Source: CAIJXB01 sp964439595 (GTDB lineage Bacteria; Chlamydiota; Chlamydiia; Chlamydiales; Rhabdochlamydiaceae). From it: 7,082 nt of DNA. A program made the position numbers and the translations under genes. Every line of letters starts with the position of its first letter. The first letter of the stretch is position 1. Positions 5,994-7,082 of the stretch are shown here, piece by piece. Under the pieces are notes generated by a model. That model saw only the letters and a list, made by a program, of their open reading frames with translations, made no database searches and was not told the DNA's origin. The stretch spans positions 1 through 7,082 of the forward strand of contig CAYTOK010000031.1 of NCBI GenBank assembly GCA_964439595.1, in the 5' to 3' direction.

Positions 5994-6496
5994 TTACATC
6001 AAGCCCAAGGCTTCCTGAGCCCTTGTATGGCCTAATGCTGCCGCTTCCCGCAAAAATCCCTTAGCCATTACTGTATCGGTTCTTCTTAGTCCCTCGCCAG
6101 ATAAAAGGCGACGCCCAAGTTGATACTTGGCTTCTACAGAACCATAGAAAGAAGCCTCATTATAAAGCGGTATGGCACTGCTAGCTTCAGAATCTCTGTT
6201 AAGATATGCGGCAAGTCCTTCAAATTCTTCTGCCTTTATGGCGCTATAAATATCTATAATGGCAATCAATATATTTCCTATTACGGGAACTAGCAAAGTT
6301 ACAGAGCGTGGCCATGTTTTGGTATCAAGATAGGCAAAATAATGGTTATTTTGAAGCTGAGCTTCTCCTATGCATGGACGAAAGGCGTATTTTAAAATAA
6401 ATCTACCAGATTAGTTATGGAGCTAACGACAGGGATGTAATCTGCGTAAATGTTTAACTTTACGCACATTGTTGAGCTTGCACCGATATTTAACAT
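5994..6496 (-). pseudogene. Sel1-repeat protein gene broken by a one-base frameshift
   Basis: A good start exists at 6494-6496, with AGGTGG (6500-6505) just before it. From there 34 codons run to a TAA at 6392-6394 (ending SSITNLVDLF). In the next frame the open stretch from 6410 to 5994 continues sensibly, with KYAFRPCIGEAQ, a hydrophobic segment (SVTLLVPVIGNILIAIID), then at least one Sel1-like repeat (AKYQLGRRLLSGEG to AAALGH). Adding one T to the TTTT run at 6394-6397 joins them as VDLF-LKYAF and gives about 167 residues. The downstream frame has no ATG; a TTG at 6296 without ribosome site would give only 100 residues. Sel1 repeats mediate protein-protein contacts and are frequent in host-adapted bacteria. 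A sequencing error or ribosomal/polymerase slippage are alternatives to a dead gene. Confidence 0.7.
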
Positions 6497-6528
6497 AATC
6501 CACCTAAATTAGGTATATTTATAGAAAG

Positions 6529-6557
6529 ATTTTACCAAACTTTAACAATAACGACAA
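6529..6557 (-). promoter_or_regulatory. predicted sigma-70-type promoter of the Sel1/DUF1398 unit
   Basis: On the minus strand a TTGTCG (6552-6557) and a TAAAAT (6529-6534) are separated by exactly 17 bases. The -10 box lies 32 bases before the AGGTGG-preceded ATG at 6496, a sensible distance for a short leader. Confidence 0.45.
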
Positions 6558-6651
6558 TAGTGAATTTATTTTTACATAAATTAGTCATTTTAATTTTTAA
6601 TCCATGAAAATGCATGAAAGATGTCAGAGATAAAAGTATAGAGGAAAGATA

Positions 6652-6710
6652 TTCATCCTCTTGACAGCGCGGAAACCTTGCCCTGAAGGGCATGGAGGAA
6701 GCGCTGCTTC
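6652..6710 (+). repeat. 59-base hairpin repeat, copy 2; likely left end of the tnpB element
   Basis: Same length and flanks as copy 1. The outer stem is CAGCGC (6665-6670) with GCGCTG (6701-6706). The inner stem is CCTTGCCC (6676-6683) with GGGCATGG (6688-6695) around TGAA, with one mismatch. It ends 65 bases before the tnpB start codon, where the left-end hairpin of an IS200/IS605 element is expected. A T-rich stretch (6711-6720) follows, so it could also stop transcription entering the element. Confidence 0.75.
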
Positions 6711-6775
6711 TTTTTTTCTTGTGATAAATTCTTTTGTTAACGCATGCTAAACTCTTCTTTTGAGGGGTGATCCTA

Positions 6776-7082
6776 ATGCAGAGAACAATTGCTTTAAAAA
6801 TAAAAGCTTCGGATTTTGCAAAAGCTGCTTTAGAGAAGTTGACAGAGGCCTATACTAAAGCTTGTAATGAAATTTCCTTATCCGCTTATGAACATCTTTG
6901 CTGGAACAGGGTCGCTCTGCATAATAAAGTCTACTCCCATACAAGAGAAAATTCTTCTTTAGGCTCTCAAATGGTTTGCAACGCCATTTTTTCTGTGTGC
7001 AAGGCTTACAAAGCAAAGAAAGCTACAAAGAAACCCCTAGAAAAACCGCTGCAGTTTCGAAAAAATGGAAGTGTCCATTTTG
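6776..7082 (+). CDS. tnpB: IS200/IS605-family TnpB, N-terminal part (cut by window end)
   Basis: The first 102 residues are present. They match the N-terminal helical region of TnpB (OrfB), the RNA-guided nuclease of IS200/IS605 and IS607 transposons. Visible marks are the amphipathic start (MQRTIALKIKASD), a WNRVALHNKVYSHTR helix, and the LGSQMVCNAIFSV-x-KAYKAKK segment typical of the family. The frame remains open through NGSVHF, usually just before the RuvC-like region. Those catalytic Asp/Glu residues and the C-terminal zinc ribbon would lie outside the window, so intactness cannot be judged. GAGGGG (6762-6767) stands eight bases before the ATG. No tnpA is seen upstream, so the element may be tnpB-only. 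A guide (omega) RNA would be expected beyond the gene's 3' end, out of view. Confidence 0.85.
   Translation, partial: MQRTIALKIKASDFAKAALEKLTEAYTKACNEISLSAYEHLCWNRVALHNKVYSHTRENSSLGSQMVCNAIFSVCKAYKAKKATKKPLEKPLQFRKNGSVHF

Noticed and set aside
5818..6018. Plus-strand frame of 66 codons opposite the DUF1398 gene
   Set aside because: It is antisense to a recognisable family member whose own start has a good ribosome site, so it is a shadow.
1..7082. CRISPR array or replication origin
   Set aside because: No regularly spaced direct repeats and no cluster of DnaA-box-like sequences were seen.

Overview
This is an AT-rich window with many T and A runs. Gene content suggests an obligate intracellular or amoeba-associated bacterium, most likely a Chlamydia-related lineage (Parachlamydiales type); a Legionella-like host is the main alternative. 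The reasons are a eukaryotic-like type II PI4-kinase-fold protein, a Sel1-repeat protein, several small proteins I do not recognise, a decayed gene and an IS200/IS605-type tnpB. No rRNA or other phylogenetic marker is present, so the assignment is an inference.

Left third (1-2037). An unknown 140-residue protein gene (228-650, +) lies between two near-identical Rho-independent terminators (19-54 and 683-714). The first of these must serve a gene that ends before the window, probably a tandem paralogue. A predicted outer-membrane beta-barrel gene follows on the other strand (916-1788, -). An AT-rich spacer (1789-2037) holds the divergent 5' ends.

Middle (2038-4370). A 596-residue protein (2038-3828, +) has a C-terminal half with the core motifs of type II phosphatidylinositol 4-kinases. 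Its first 320 bases carry a C9, a C8 and a G7 tract. Gain or loss of one base at any of them leads quickly to a stop codon, so this looks like a phase-variable (contingency) gene, probably for a host-directed effector. A 91-residue unknown protein (3919-4194, +) follows on the same strand. Next come the decayed 3' remains of a phosphodiester glycosidase (NAGPA-type) gene on the minus strand.

Right part (4371-7082). A RarD-type EamA permease (4371-5273, -) has its start codon inside a 59-base hairpin repeat. A second copy of that repeat lies at 6652-6710. Between the copies is a two-gene minus-strand unit: a Sel1-repeat gene broken by a single-base frameshift (5994-6496), then an intact DUF1398/YbcV-like gene (5556-5966). 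The second hairpin copy stands just upstream of an IS200/IS605 tnpB gene (6776 to window end, +), so the hairpins are probably ends of this transposon family.

Overall the window is accessory in character: a likely phase-variable effector, two decaying genes, a tandem duplication footprint and transposon-derived palindromes.
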